A stretch of DNA of 23,265 nt, taken from IMG/VR virus record IMGVR_UViG_3300042879_001061, positions 1 through 23,265 of that record; one strand, given 5' to 3'. The translations under genes and the position numbers were made by a program. Under the pieces are notes generated by a model that saw only the letters and a program-made list of their open reading frames with translations, ran no database searches and was not told the DNA's origin. The stretch comes from a virus. Position 1 is the first letter of the stretch. Every line of letters begins with the position of its first letter. This document shows positions 12,641 through 20,800 of this stretch, in pieces.

Positions 12641-13152
12641 CCCTTGCTGCCCGTGACGCCGAGATCGGCGTTGTAGCGGCCTGTGGCGGCATAGCTCCGG
12701 TCTGGGCGACCGCTCACCAGCAGGAACTTCATCTGCCCGATGCGTAGGCCAGGCCAGATCGGCAGTGGATGCATCCGGCGGCCATTCTTTAGCTCCATGG
12801 TTAGCCGGCTGCCATACCAGCCCGGATCACACCATCCGGCCTCAGCATGATCCCAGCCTTCGCGTGCGCGACTTGACTTGAGAACGAACTGCGCACCGAC
12901 GTGATCGGGCAGGTTGAAGATCTCCCTGGTCTCCGCTAGGAACCACTCCCCAGGCTGAATCCAGAACGGATCCTGCTGCGTGTGGCCGGTGATGCCAAGG
13001 ATTTGCAGCTCAGGGTGGCCTGCCACCTCGATCATGATCCGATCGCCCAGCGTCACGTCCAAGCTGGCTGGGTTCAGATGTTCGTCGATGTAGGGCGTCA
13101 CCATCGCCTCCTGCTTGCACAGGCGGGCGATCTCATGATCAGGTAGGAGCAT
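12637..13152 (-). CDS. dcd: dCTP deaminase / dUTPase-fold protein
   Basis: 171 residues from ATG 13152. INPASLDVTLGD-like motif (HLNPASLDVTLGD), then KSSRAREGW (93-100) with the substrate-binding S93-S94-R95, AGWCDPGWYGS and LTMELKN with E120 as the candidate catalytic Glu, and a C-terminal PIWPGLRIGQM followed by a Tyr/Gly-rich lid. dCTP deaminase converts dCTP to dUTP, feeding thymidylate synthesis; some members also have dUTPase activity. Its location in the lysis region, one base from the endolysin stop (TGATG), is unusual for a nucleotide gene but implies shared transcription. Confidence 0.9.
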   Translation of the reverse strand: MLLPDHEIARLCKQEAMVTPYIDEHLNPASLDVTLGDRIMIEVAGHPELQILGITGHTQQDPFWIQPGEWFLAETREIFNLPDHVGAQFVLKSSRAREGWDHAEAGWCDPGWYGSRLTMELKNGRRMHPLPIWPGLRIGQMKFLLVSGRPDRSYAATGRYNADLGVTGSKG

Positions 13153-14234
13153 CAGGCGTAATCCCAGCGCCGGCGTTTGCCATCAGCGCGCCGACCAAGA
13201 TGACAGAAGGCCGGTGCAGCGTAGCCGAGGCTGAATGGCCAGTTCTCATCGCACCACTTCTCGACAGCTTTCATGTCGGCGCCATCGATCACGAAGTCGA
13301 CCGCACCAACGCCAGGTGCTGAGTAGAGGTGCTCGCTATCGGTAGCGCCACCCACTGAGGCGTTGATCGCTGCCGGCCTGAAGCCGCTGGTGATGATGAT
13401 GCTCTTGCCGCCAAACCGTTGCCGCACTCGCTCGAGGAACGCCGCCAGCTCCGCTGCAGTGTTCACCTGATACTGATGCCGGAATCGACGCGCCTCCTGA
13501 TCGAGCGCGAACTCACCCAGGCGGATGTGCGGTGTGATCCGTGCGCTGAACGATGAGTCTGGCGTCAGCCTGGCAGGTTCCTGCTGCACCTTCGGCCGAT
13601 GGTCACCCCACAGCTCGCCTTCTGCTTTGCGGCGGCGAAGCAGGCCTGCCTCGACGTTGGTGCCAGGGTTGCGGTACAGCTCCATGGCGGCGGGCGCTTT
13701 GTCCCATGCCTGCTCGCGCAGCGCCTTGCTGATCGTCTCAAAGCCGGGCGTGCCGTAGAAGCCAGCGCCGAGGTTGTAGGCGAAGCTCACCAGCGCCGAT
13801 CGCTGGTTGTCGTCCATCACCTTCCAGTGCGGGATGGTGTTGGCCAGCTTCTCGGCAATACGATCCACCTCAAGCCGCAGCATCATGTCGGCCTCGATCA
13901 TGGTGATCTTGTCGCCACGCTTCACCGGCACGCCACCGCTATATCGGGTGGTGCCATAGCCGATCGTCCATGGATCGCCACCGCTCAGCGGATCGGGGTA
14001 GGCGGAGAGATGCACACCCTCGAACTGCTTGATCAGGTTGATGCCAGCCGATAGATCAACCTGCTTGCCATCCTGCGACCAAGCCTCGAACCACGGCCGA
14101 TCACGCCGCATCGCCTCCTGGTAGCCATTGGCGGCAAGGTCTTGCTCGAGCAAGCTGATCGCCGCGGCCTGATGGGGGAGTCCCTTGTAGTACCGGAACA
14201 GAGCCTGCAGTGTGATCGGCGCCGTGTTGGCCAT
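13152..14234 (-). CDS. bifunctional endolysin (GH24 lysozyme + M15 peptidase-like)
   Basis: 360 residues. An N-terminal helical part (1-60, ITLQALFRYYKGLPHQ) precedes a T4-lysozyme-type domain: KQFEGVHLSAYPDPLSGG with E72 and D81, then PWTIGYGTT with T90, and ALVSFAYNLG near 150. A linker follows at about 215-235. The last 120 residues form an M15/VanY-like domain with TSGFRP, SEHLYSAPGVGAVDF (H302, D313) and CHLGRR (H345), the usual zinc ligands. One part would cut glycan strands and the other peptide stems during lysis. No signal peptide or SAR segment is visible, so a holin is needed for release. Confidence 0.88.
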   Translation of the reverse strand: MANTAPITLQALFRYYKGLPHQAAAISLLEQDLAANGYQEAMRRDRPWFEAWSQDGKQVDLSAGINLIKQFEGVHLSAYPDPLSGGDPWTIGYGTTRYSGGVPVKRGDKITMIEADMMLRLEVDRIAEKLANTIPHWKVMDDNQRSALVSFAYNLGAGFYGTPGFETISKALREQAWDKAPAAMELYRNPGTNVEAGLLRRRKAEGELWGDHRPKVQQEPARLTPDSSFSARITPHIRLGEFALDQEARRFRHQYQVNTAAELAAFLERVRQRFGGKSIIITSGFRPAAINASVGGATDSEHLYSAPGVGAVDFVIDGADMKAVEKWCDENWPFSLGYAAPAFCHLGRRADGKRRRWDYA

Positions 14235-14236
14235 GA

Positions 14237-14377
14237 TCAGCGGCGCTTAGGGAACAGAACACGCAGCGCTTGAAGGAGGAGCTGGATCCAGCTATTGGAT
14301 TTCAGCGGGGAGACGGCGATGATCTCGGAGCCAGCGGCCACGATGATCGCGATGATCGCAATGGTTTCAGGGGACAT
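14237..14377 (-). CDS. 46-residue small membrane protein, holin candidate
   Basis: ATG 14377 to the stop at 14237. SPETIAIIAIIVAAGSEIIAV is a hydrophobic segment, SPLKSNSWIQLLLQALRVLF a second amphipathic helix, and the end is basic (PKRR). The same start and layout occur in small cyanophage proteins placed next to lysis genes. It lies 2 bp before the endolysin start in transcription order. A holin or holin partner is plausible by position and shape only. Confidence 0.6.
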   Translation of the reverse strand: MSPETIAIIAIIVAAGSEIIAVSPLKSNSWIQLLLQALRVLFPKRR

Positions 14378-14401
14378 AGCAGCAGTGCCTGAATCTCTAA
14401 G

Positions 14402-14635
14402 TTACTGCTGAAGCTCCAGTGCGCGCACGCGTTTGTCCAGGTCGGACAGTTCGTTGCGTGCGTCGATCTTCAGCTCTTCAATCGATTTGGCCATCTGCAC
14501 CACGGTGGCCTCGATCCGTGCCGACTGGATCTGCATCGAGATCAGCAGACCACCGATGGCGATCATGCCAGTAGCTAAGACGGTGGGCAGCGAGGCGGAG
14601 AAGACGCCACCTACGCTCTGTGGTTCTTCAGCCAT
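14402..14635 (-). CDS. 77-residue membrane/coiled-coil protein, holin or spanin candidate
   Basis: ATG 14635, supported by an 8 bp overlap with the previous stop; longer starts would cover the neighbouring gene. SLPTVLATGMIAIGGLLISMQ is one transmembrane helix, and IEATVVQMAKSIEELKIDARNELSDLDKRVRALELQQ forms a coiled coil. This one-span plus coiled-coil build is typical of phage holins of the class III kind or of inner-membrane spanins. It lies directly upstream of the other small membrane protein and the endolysin. Confidence 0.6.
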   Translation of the reverse strand: MAEEPQSVGGVFSASLPTVLATGMIAIGGLLISMQIQSARIEATVVQMAKSIEELKIDARNELSDLDKRVRALELQQ

Positions 14636-14795
14636 CGCTGTGGCGACTTCCATCCCATCCATCGTAGCGATCGAATGGGTCCGGCCTCCCCTGCAGGATG
14701 ACCACCGCACGGCGATAGTAATGGTTGTCCGTCTTCCCGACACGCTCGAGGTGGTCGCGAATCTTGCGCCAATTCTCGAGCGTATCGCGATCCAT
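14628..14795 (-). CDS. unknown 55-residue cyanophage-type protein
   Basis: ATG 14795 overlaps the previous stop as TGATG. DRDTLENWRKIRDHLERVGKTDNHYYRRAVVILQGRPDPFD matches, to my eye, a small protein often seen beside tail or lysis genes of cyanophages. Basic and helical with no membrane span. The final 8 bp overlap the start of the membrane/coiled-coil gene. Function unknown. Confidence 0.6.
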   Translation of the reverse strand: MDRDTLENWRKIRDHLERVGKTDNHYYRRAVVILQGRPDPFDRYDGWDGSRHSDG

Positions 14796-14932
14796 CAGCG
14801 GCCTTGCCCCCGCAGTGGCTTGCGGCCGCGGCGCCGTGGGCGGGACTGTTGGCCGTACCCCTGGCGTGTGGTCTTCGGTGGACCTGGCTGATGCTCGATG
14901 CGAGCGGTGCCGGTCTTGCTGCGGACGGCCAT
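14795..14932 (-). CDS. unknown 45-residue basic protein
   Basis: ATG 14932. AVRSKTGTARIEHQPGPPKT is followed by an Arg/Gln/Gly-rich end (RQGYGQQSRPRRRGRKPLRG). Very basic and probably disordered, so it may bind nucleic acid. The SKTGTARIEH opening recalls a small protein common in cyanophage genomes. TGATG junctions on both sides support translation although it is short. Confidence 0.55.
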   Translation of the reverse strand: MAVRSKTGTARIEHQPGPPKTTRQGYGQQSRPRRRGRKPLRGQGR

Positions 14933-15114
14933 CAGATCCCGAGCAACTCCTTCAGTTCCTCCACCGTCAGCCCACTAGCGGCCAGCTTTTCAGCAGGCGT
15001 CAGCTCGGGGACGGGCTCGGGCTCGGGGCGAGATTCGATCTCCGCAATTTCTTCGGCGGTCAGTTCGACGATTTCCTGCTCGCCGGTTTGAACGTCAACA
15101 ACAATGCGGTGCAT
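14932..15114 (-). CDS. unknown 60-residue acidic protein
   Basis: ATG 15114. HRIVVDVQTGEQEIVELTAEEIAEIE is a phage tail-region motif (a short strand pair, then a helix rich in Glu), followed by Pro/Glu repeats and a final helix LTPAEKLAASGLTVEELKELLGI. Such proteins occur next to tail fibre genes and may be structural or assembly factors. It follows the fibre gene at 15118 by 3 bp. Confidence 0.65.
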   Translation of the reverse strand: MHRIVVDVQTGEQEIVELTAEEIAEIESRPEPEPVPELTPAEKLAASGLTVEELKELLGI

Positions 15115-15117
15115 GAG

Positions 15118-15175
15118 TCAGCCCTCGTAAAGAATGTTGATCGACCCGGCGTCAAAGGTGTCGGTGCCGTTGACG
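15118..15175. repeat. 58 bp repeat shared with 15714-15771
   Basis: The 3' ends of the two fibre genes match at 57 of 58 bases (A at 15130 versus G at 15726), including the stop codon. Similarity then drops in the middle of the genes and reappears at the IPSWVK region. This points to tandem gene duplication or recombination between paralogues. Confidence 0.85.
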
Positions 15176-15711
15176 TGTGTCAGGCGGACGCGATCAAGAG
15201 TGGCTCCTAACGCGATACTTCCACCACCACCTGCTCCTAGCGTTGATGTACCGCTTACGCCGCCGCTGTAAGAAAACACCCAAGTGTTGCCAGTTAAGTT
15301 TGTAATGATGGCATTGCCATGTACTACTTCTCCCGCTGCACCGGCATAAACGCCAAATCCGGCAGTCGTTGAAAATGGTGCGCCGAAATACCCATAACTA
15401 CAAACATAGCCCGAAGTTGTTACTCCACTGCTTGTGCCAAGTTGCAGAAGATTATGAGAGGCTCCGTTGCCACTGACGCCTTGAAGCATTACCGTAATTC
15501 GCTTGACCCAACTCGGGATGCTGGTGAAATCAATCGACGTGCCACTGGTCGAAGCAACAGCAGTGCCGGATTTGATCGTGCCCTGAATTGTGGTGCCGGT
15601 GATCGTGGTGCTGCTGAGCGTGGCAATCGTGGCGCTACCGTCAGTCGCCAGAACGATATTATTGCCGCTGGCGCTGGGGTTCTTGAGGTTGGTGGTAGAT
15701 AGCGTGCTCAT
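15118..15711 (-). CDS. tail fibre / receptor-binding protein, copy B
   Basis: 197 residues. N-terminal Ser/Thr-rich repeats (TIATLSSTTITGTTIQG) suit a beta-helical fibre shaft. The rest shares a frame with the upstream paralogue: TSGTSIDFTSIPSWVK, ITVMLQGVSGNG, a variable middle, then TLDRVRLTHVNGTDTFDAGSINILYEG. The shared pieces read as a conserved fold with a changeable, Gly-rich centre, expected to form the cell-contacting tip. Probable trimeric virion protein. It follows the other copy with a 2 bp gap. Confidence 0.75.
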   Translation of the reverse strand: MSTLSTTNLKNPSASGNNIVLATDGSATIATLSSTTITGTTIQGTIKSGTAVASTSGTSIDFTSIPSWVKRITVMLQGVSGNGASHNLLQLGTSSGVTTSGYVCSYGYFGAPFSTTAGFGVYAGAAGEVVHGNAIITNLTGNTWVFSYSGGVSGTSTLGAGGGGSIALGATLDRVRLTHVNGTDTFDAGSINILYEG

Positions 15712-15713
15712 GA

Positions 15714-16340
15714 TCAGCCCTCGTAGAGAATGTTGATCGACCCGGCGTCAAAGGTGTCGGTGCCGTTGACGGTCGTGATGCGGACGCGATCTAGGGTGCC
15801 GGAGAGGGTTTTAACACCTCCGCATACCCAGCCAGTTTGCGTACCTCTACGTCCAGAACCTTGAGCCACCCAGATGTTTGAGCCAAGCAAAGCAAGAACA
15901 ACAGCACCTCCAATCGCATATGTTGCAGACATTGCGTCCATCAATCCGAAACCAGTTGTGAAATCAGTGGTTGCCATAGTTGTAGAGCCAAATCCCGTAC
16001 CACTTGCTTGATAAGATGTCGCGTCAATGCTGCCAGCACCTATTCGCACAAGCGGAATACTTGTTCCATTCGTACTCACCCCGTTAAACATCACCGTGAT
16101 CTTTTTCACCCAGCTCGGGATCCCAGTGAAGTCAATGCTGGTGCCGCTGGTCGTTGCCTGAGCGGTTTCAAGTACCATCCGCCCGCGATCAGCAAAGCTC
16201 AGGGTGCCGCTGCCGTTGGTGACCAGCGCCTGATCGGCGGAGCCATTGCCAGTCGGAAGCACCAGCGTGTTCGACCCAGCCACCGCCGGAGCGTCGATCT
16301 CGGTGTAGCCCGATGTGCTGCCGTTGAGACGGATACTCAT
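15714..16340 (-). CDS. tail fibre / receptor-binding protein, copy A
   Basis: 208 residues from ATG 16340. SIRLNGSTSGYTEIDAPAVAG then LPTGNGSADQALVTNGSGTLSFAD is a widespread cyanophage tail-fibre opening. The remainder matches copy B around IPSWVKKITVMFNGVS and the identical DTFDAGSINILYEG end. The middle differs and contains Met/Ala-rich hydrophobic stretches. Expected to sit at the tail tip. ATGA overlap with the upstream 137-residue gene. Confidence 0.78.
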   Translation of the reverse strand: MSIRLNGSTSGYTEIDAPAVAGSNTLVLPTGNGSADQALVTNGSGTLSFADRGRMVLETAQATTSGTSIDFTGIPSWVKKITVMFNGVSTNGTSIPLVRIGAGSIDATSYQASGTGFGSTTMATTDFTTGFGLMDAMSATYAIGGAVVLALLGSNIWVAQGSGRRGTQTGWVCGGVKTLSGTLDRVRITTVNGTDTFDAGSINILYEG

Positions 16341-16750
16341 TTGTTTGCCTCCAGGGCGGTCTTGATTTCGTCAGGGGTAGACGCGCCTTCAATCACGTCT
16401 TGGATCAGGGCGTACTTATCGCGGATCTGCTGGCGGGCGTCTTCTGCTGCGGTGGCATCAGCACCAGGGATCTGCTTGGCGATCACCTCGTCGTAAGGCT
16501 TGAACTCTTCAGCGCGTTGCTGGCGGCGATGGTCGTGGCCGATCTCTTTGCACTTGTCGAGGTCGTGCTCTACGCAGCAGTCGCCCATGACCCACGCATT
16601 GCGGAAGGTGCGGTCGCTGGGGATGTCGGCTTCGTCCACGATCTCGTAGGGCACGCCCTCGGGAACATCCTTGAGAGCCAGTTCAATGGACTCTGTTGGG
16701 ATGATGATGGAGACTCCGCCGGTCTCGTTTTGGTAGATGATTCGTTTCAT
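16337..16750 (-). CDS. tail-fibre-region protein, possible assembly factor
   Basis: 137 residues. KRIIYQNETGGVSIIIP, then DVPEGVPYEIVDEADIPSDRTFRNAWVMGD is a conserved phage motif found in small proteins beside fibre genes. A polar C-terminal helix pair follows (AAEDARQQIRDKYALIQDVIEGASTPDEIKTALE). Two Cys adjoin at CCVEHDLDKC, which may bind metal. Role in fibre assembly is inferred from position. Confidence 0.7.
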   Translation of the reverse strand: MKRIIYQNETGGVSIIIPTESIELALKDVPEGVPYEIVDEADIPSDRTFRNAWVMGDCCVEHDLDKCKEIGHDHRRQQRAEEFKPYDEVIAKQIPGADATAAEDARQQIRDKYALIQDVIEGASTPDEIKTALEANK

Positions 16751-16756
16751 GATGGG

Positions 16757-17218
16757 TTAGCGGAAGATGGATACATATATTTCACCTAAATCTCTTAGTG
16801 TTGCTGTGTAGTCACCCGTTGTAAATCGAACGGCAGTTGTTGTTTTATTTGAAGCAACGCCGTATTGAGTGGATGTTAAAACACCAGCAACAAAACCTGC
16901 ATTCAAACCAGCACCGCCACCGCCGACGCCAAAAGTAACAGCGTAATTCGCATCCGCCAACGCCGAAGTGAAGTTCACCGTATAGTCCCCTGTCCCGTTA
17001 TCCGTAATGCTGCTCACGTTGTAGCTGGCGCGGATTGCCACGGTGCCGGTGCCGTTGAAGTTGACCCATGCTTTGGCTAGGCCGCTGGCTTCAGCAGAGC
17101 CAAGCTTGGCGGTGGTGACAGCATTGGCTGCCAGCACATCAGTGTCAACCGTGCCATCAGGGATACCCCCGACGCTGATGCCGGTGATTGTTCCAGAACC
17201 GTTGATTGCGATTGGCAT
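16757..17218 (-). CDS. phage tail fibre protein
   Basis: 153 residues from ATG 17218. The start PIAINGSGTITGISVGGIPDGTVDTDVLAANAVTTAKLG is a common fibre-shaft opening, and SYNVSSITDNGTGDYTVNFTSALADANYAVTFG is a recurrent fibre motif of beta strands. Gly-rich loops follow. It lies in the fibre cluster, 3 bp after the next gene upstream, and should be a virion component near the tail tip. Confidence 0.8.
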   Translation of the reverse strand: MPIAINGSGTITGISVGGIPDGTVDTDVLAANAVTTAKLGSAEASGLAKAWVNFNGTGTVAIRASYNVSSITDNGTGDYTVNFTSALADANYAVTFGVGGGGAGLNAGFVAGVLTSTQYGVASNKTTTAVRFTTGDYTATLRDLGEIYVSIFR

Positions 17219-17221
17219 GAC

Positions 17222-17806
17222 TTACACCACCGTCCAAGAGGCGCCCGAGGGCACCGTAACGGTCACCCCAGCGTTGATCGTAATCGGTCCGGCTGACAAG
17301 GCGTTTTTGTTTGCAGTCAGCTGGTAGCTGGCAGTAACAGTCTGCCCGTTCTCGTAGAAAATGTCATCCGACGATCCGCCAGTTGCACCGCCGCCGATTG
17401 CGCCCCAGGCGCTGGCTTTGTAGCCCTCGAACTGGTTAAGGGTGGTGTTGTACCGGATCATCCCGTTGACCGGGGTGCCGGGGCGTTGGCCGGTGGTGCC
17501 GTCCGGCAGTTCAAGCGCCGTGGTGGTGCCAAGGATGACGTCGCCGGTGAACGTGGCGCCAGCCAGAGATGCGAGGCCGAGGTTCGTGGAGGCCAGCGTA
17601 CCAACAGTTACCCAAGCCGAGTTCGCGGCATTGCGGATCTTGAGCAGGCCGGTGGTCGTATCTGCCCACCACTGGTAGGCGTAGGTGGTGGTCGGTTCGG
17701 TGGCGCCGCTGTTGTTGGTAACGATTGCCGCAAGCTGACCATTAATGTCGCTTCTTACGGCCGCTCCGGTTCCGTTGCTGACAACGTAGTCCGCTTGGGG
17801 GCTCAC
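17222..17806 (-). CDS. phage tail fibre protein
   Basis: 194 residues from GTG 17806. TYAYQWWADTTTGLLKIRNAANSAWVTVGTL followed by MIRYNTTLNQFEGYKASAWGAIGG is the repeated fibre element seen in many cyanophage tail proteins. The end (SSDDIFYENGQTVTASYQLTANKNALSAGPITI...) resembles the coat-pilus-like fibre tip strand. It is the first fibre gene after gpJ, separated by 34 bp without any terminator. Confidence 0.8.
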   Translation of the reverse strand: MSPQADYVVSNGTGAAVRSDINGQLAAIVTNNSGATEPTTTYAYQWWADTTTGLLKIRNAANSAWVTVGTLASTNLGLASLAGATFTGDVILGTTTALELPDGTTGQRPGTPVNGMIRYNTTLNQFEGYKASAWGAIGGGATGGSSDDIFYENGQTVTASYQLTANKNALSAGPITINAGVTVTVPSGASWTVV

Positions 17807-17840
17807 GAGTTACACCAACCACGACAGTCCTTTTTCAATC

Positions 17841-20800
17841 TTAGCCCTGCCGTCCATATCCGGTTGCACTCCATGTGAAGTTGCGGGTGACGGGACTACC
17901 GCCGGAGTTGAAAAAGCTGATCTGGAAGCCCGTTCCAGTCACGTTGGAGATCTGGAAGTAATCGCCGGCCTGCAGGTTTTGTGCCGTCACACCGACGCTG
18001 GGCAGATAGGCGTTTAGGCCGCCGATGCTGGCCGTCCCAGTGAAGAACGGGTAGGGAAAGGTCACGGCGGTGTTGGTGGTGCCGCTCGCTGCGGCGTTGC
18101 TCTGCTCGGTCCGGCGTTGGACGGTGGCAAGGTAGCCCAGCTCATCGACAAGGATGTTTTCGGCAACGTCGTTGCTGGTCAGCGTGGTGCGGAACTGGAA
18201 GCCACGGCCACGGAAGGTGCCATTGACGAACGGCTGCCATGCGTTCCAAGTCGGCGTGCCGCTCGGGTTGTCGGTGGTGCTGCGGAGTTCGAGGATGGCG
18301 TTCACCGCGTCGATCACGCCGCCGTCCCAATCGCTCCAGTCGTCCACTTCGGCTAGGCGGCTGTCGATCAGATCGCTAGGGAAATAGCCACGGGTGACGA
18401 AGTAGCGGCTGAAGTCGATGGAGAAAGTATTGCCGAAATCGACCGTGGTGGCGAAGTCGTAGGTGCCGGAAGACTGCACCGAACCCATCACGTCGAAGGT
18501 GGGCAGCAAATCCACATCAGGCACGTCATCCAGCAAGTCCGAGCCATCCAGCGTCAGGGCGTCAAACTCCTCGCTGTAGAAGGTATTGGTGCGCGTGCCT
18601 TGGAATGGTGGGGTGTCCTGATCTTCGCGGCGGTTGATCAGCGTGAGCGGTGCCAGCGTGTCGGGAAGGTCGATGATGATGCTGGTTTCGCTGGCGCTTT
18701 GGCGGCCTCCATCGTCCTCGAATTTGACCAGCACCTCACCTTCCACCAGCGGGATGATGGCCTCGGTCGCGCTACCGGATTTGGCGGGGATTAGATCAAC
18801 GCTGTTGCTCCAGCTCGCGCTGCCATCCGTCAGGTTGCTGTGGCGGATATGAATTTTGCCGCCGACTTTTACGTCGAGGTCTACGGTTTCGTCCCAGCGC
18901 AGGCGACCGGAGTTGGCGTTGATGGCCTCAAAGCTCAGGTTCTGGACGTTGCCGGGGACGGCGGTTTTGCCGACAAGTTGAAATTCAGCAGTGGCTATTG
19001 CACTTATTTTGTTGACATAGTTTGCCGCCGTAAGTTGAATGTATAAAGTGCCTGGACGTGTTTGCTTAATTTGAATTGAAGGTGACGTACTAACAATTTG
19101 CCTCCAATTATCGTTATCAATTCGATAATCAATTCGAAACTCACTAACCCTTTCACGGGGGCTTACCCAGCTCAAATCAAAACCAGAGAACACATTTTGT
19201 CCATCTTGGTAAAGGTATTCAGTGCCGGTAATGCTGGTGACTGCATCGGGTGGGTCGCTGAGGTTGCTGATGTCGCGGGTGGTCAGCGTGTTGTCGCTTT
19301 CGATCGCGTTGTAAATGCTGCTGTTGTATTGCAGGGCGGTGACGCCGTAGATGCCGTCGTCCGATTCAGCGACGTTGAGGACGCGGAATTGCTGGGATTC
19401 GATGTCGTCGGTTTGGATCAGCCAGATGGCGTTGGCGTTGGGTGCTTCGCTAAACGGGTTGCCGACCGTGATGGTGCGGTCGCTGATGGATTGGATCGGG
19501 CGGAGTTCGACGTTGCCGCTGGGCAGGATGACCGAAATACGCGGGTTACTTGCCAGATTGACGGATAGGTTGCTGCTGGAGTCAACCGTGATGGTGGTTG
19601 TGGTGGCAGAACTGACGCGACCACTGCGGCGTGTGCCAGCCTTCATCGGGTCGGCAACATCAATCACCATCCCAGGGCGCAGGATGATGCCGCTGTCGAT
19701 TGACACCGAGAAGGTGACGGTTTCGGTCAGGTTTTGTTCGCTAAGGAGTGCCCACTTACCAGCGCGATGGGCTTGACCTTGGCTGTAACAACCGAGGGCT
19801 TTGATGTCTTTGTTGATGATGCCGTATTTGGCTACGGCGTCTGCATCTTCGATGTACTCGTACTCAACTTCGCCCAAAGTGTCGTAAGACTGCCAAGCAA
19901 CAGTTGCAACGCTGTGGCGTGCCTTCTGGGATGATCCGCTGTAATTGAAAACGCCATCAACAACATTGCTTGGTCCGAGCAGATATTGCGAGTCGGTCGG
20001 TTTGTCTTGCTGGAGCACCAGCGAGCCGGCGCCGTAATACGCGATGCCACGGAATAAGCTGGTCATCTCTTGGATGACGTTATAAACCTCGTCGCGGCTG
20101 TTGATCAGTAGGTTGCAGGAGAAACGGGGCTCCAAGCCGCCTTTGCCGTCGTCAACCAACTCGTTGCAATACTGGCTAATCGCGTAAAAGTCATAGCGAT
20201 CCAAATTGCTGGCTGGTATTCCGGCGCCGTAACGAGTGCTGGTCAATAAATCCCACAGGCACCAAGCTGGATCGTTGCACCAAGTCGCTGCGCCAAAGGT
20301 GCCGTTCCAAACGCCGGCGTAGGTTACGCGCCCTATATGTGTAGTGGTATCAACGGTTGCGTTGCTGGGCAACTGTATTTTTGCTCCACGAATTAGATAT
20401 TTACGCTTGGGGATATTATTGAAGTTGCGCGAGTCAAACCGCAGGCCAACAAGGGCGCTGTTTGGATAACGCAATTTTTCGTCAATAATTTCTGTATAGC
20501 TAGACCAAAAAGTATCGTTTTGGCGCTTGGCGGAGCTTTCGTCGCCACTTGTTCTCGTGATCCGGATGTCAACGGGGAATGCACCATTAAGCGCCAGCAT
20601 GTAATCACGTTGATATAGATTTCCTGTTTTGCCGCTAATCGTATCGCTAATGACCTCTGTGTAACCGCCGGAGTTGTATTGGGTTTCAATTTTTAGCGAT
20701 ACGCTGTGGCCAACAATGTCGCCGTCGTCCTGCAGGATCTGTAATGCTGGCACGTTAATTGTTACGCGCACACGATCAACCGCAGTATTTGTAACTTGAC

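Noticed and set aside
15118-16340. Diversity-generating retroelement variable regions in the fibre paralogues
   Set aside because: No reverse transcriptase or template repeat is visible in the window, and differences are not adenine-restricted.
17807-17840. Terminator after gpJ
   Set aside because: The 34 bp gap has a short A/T run but no stem.
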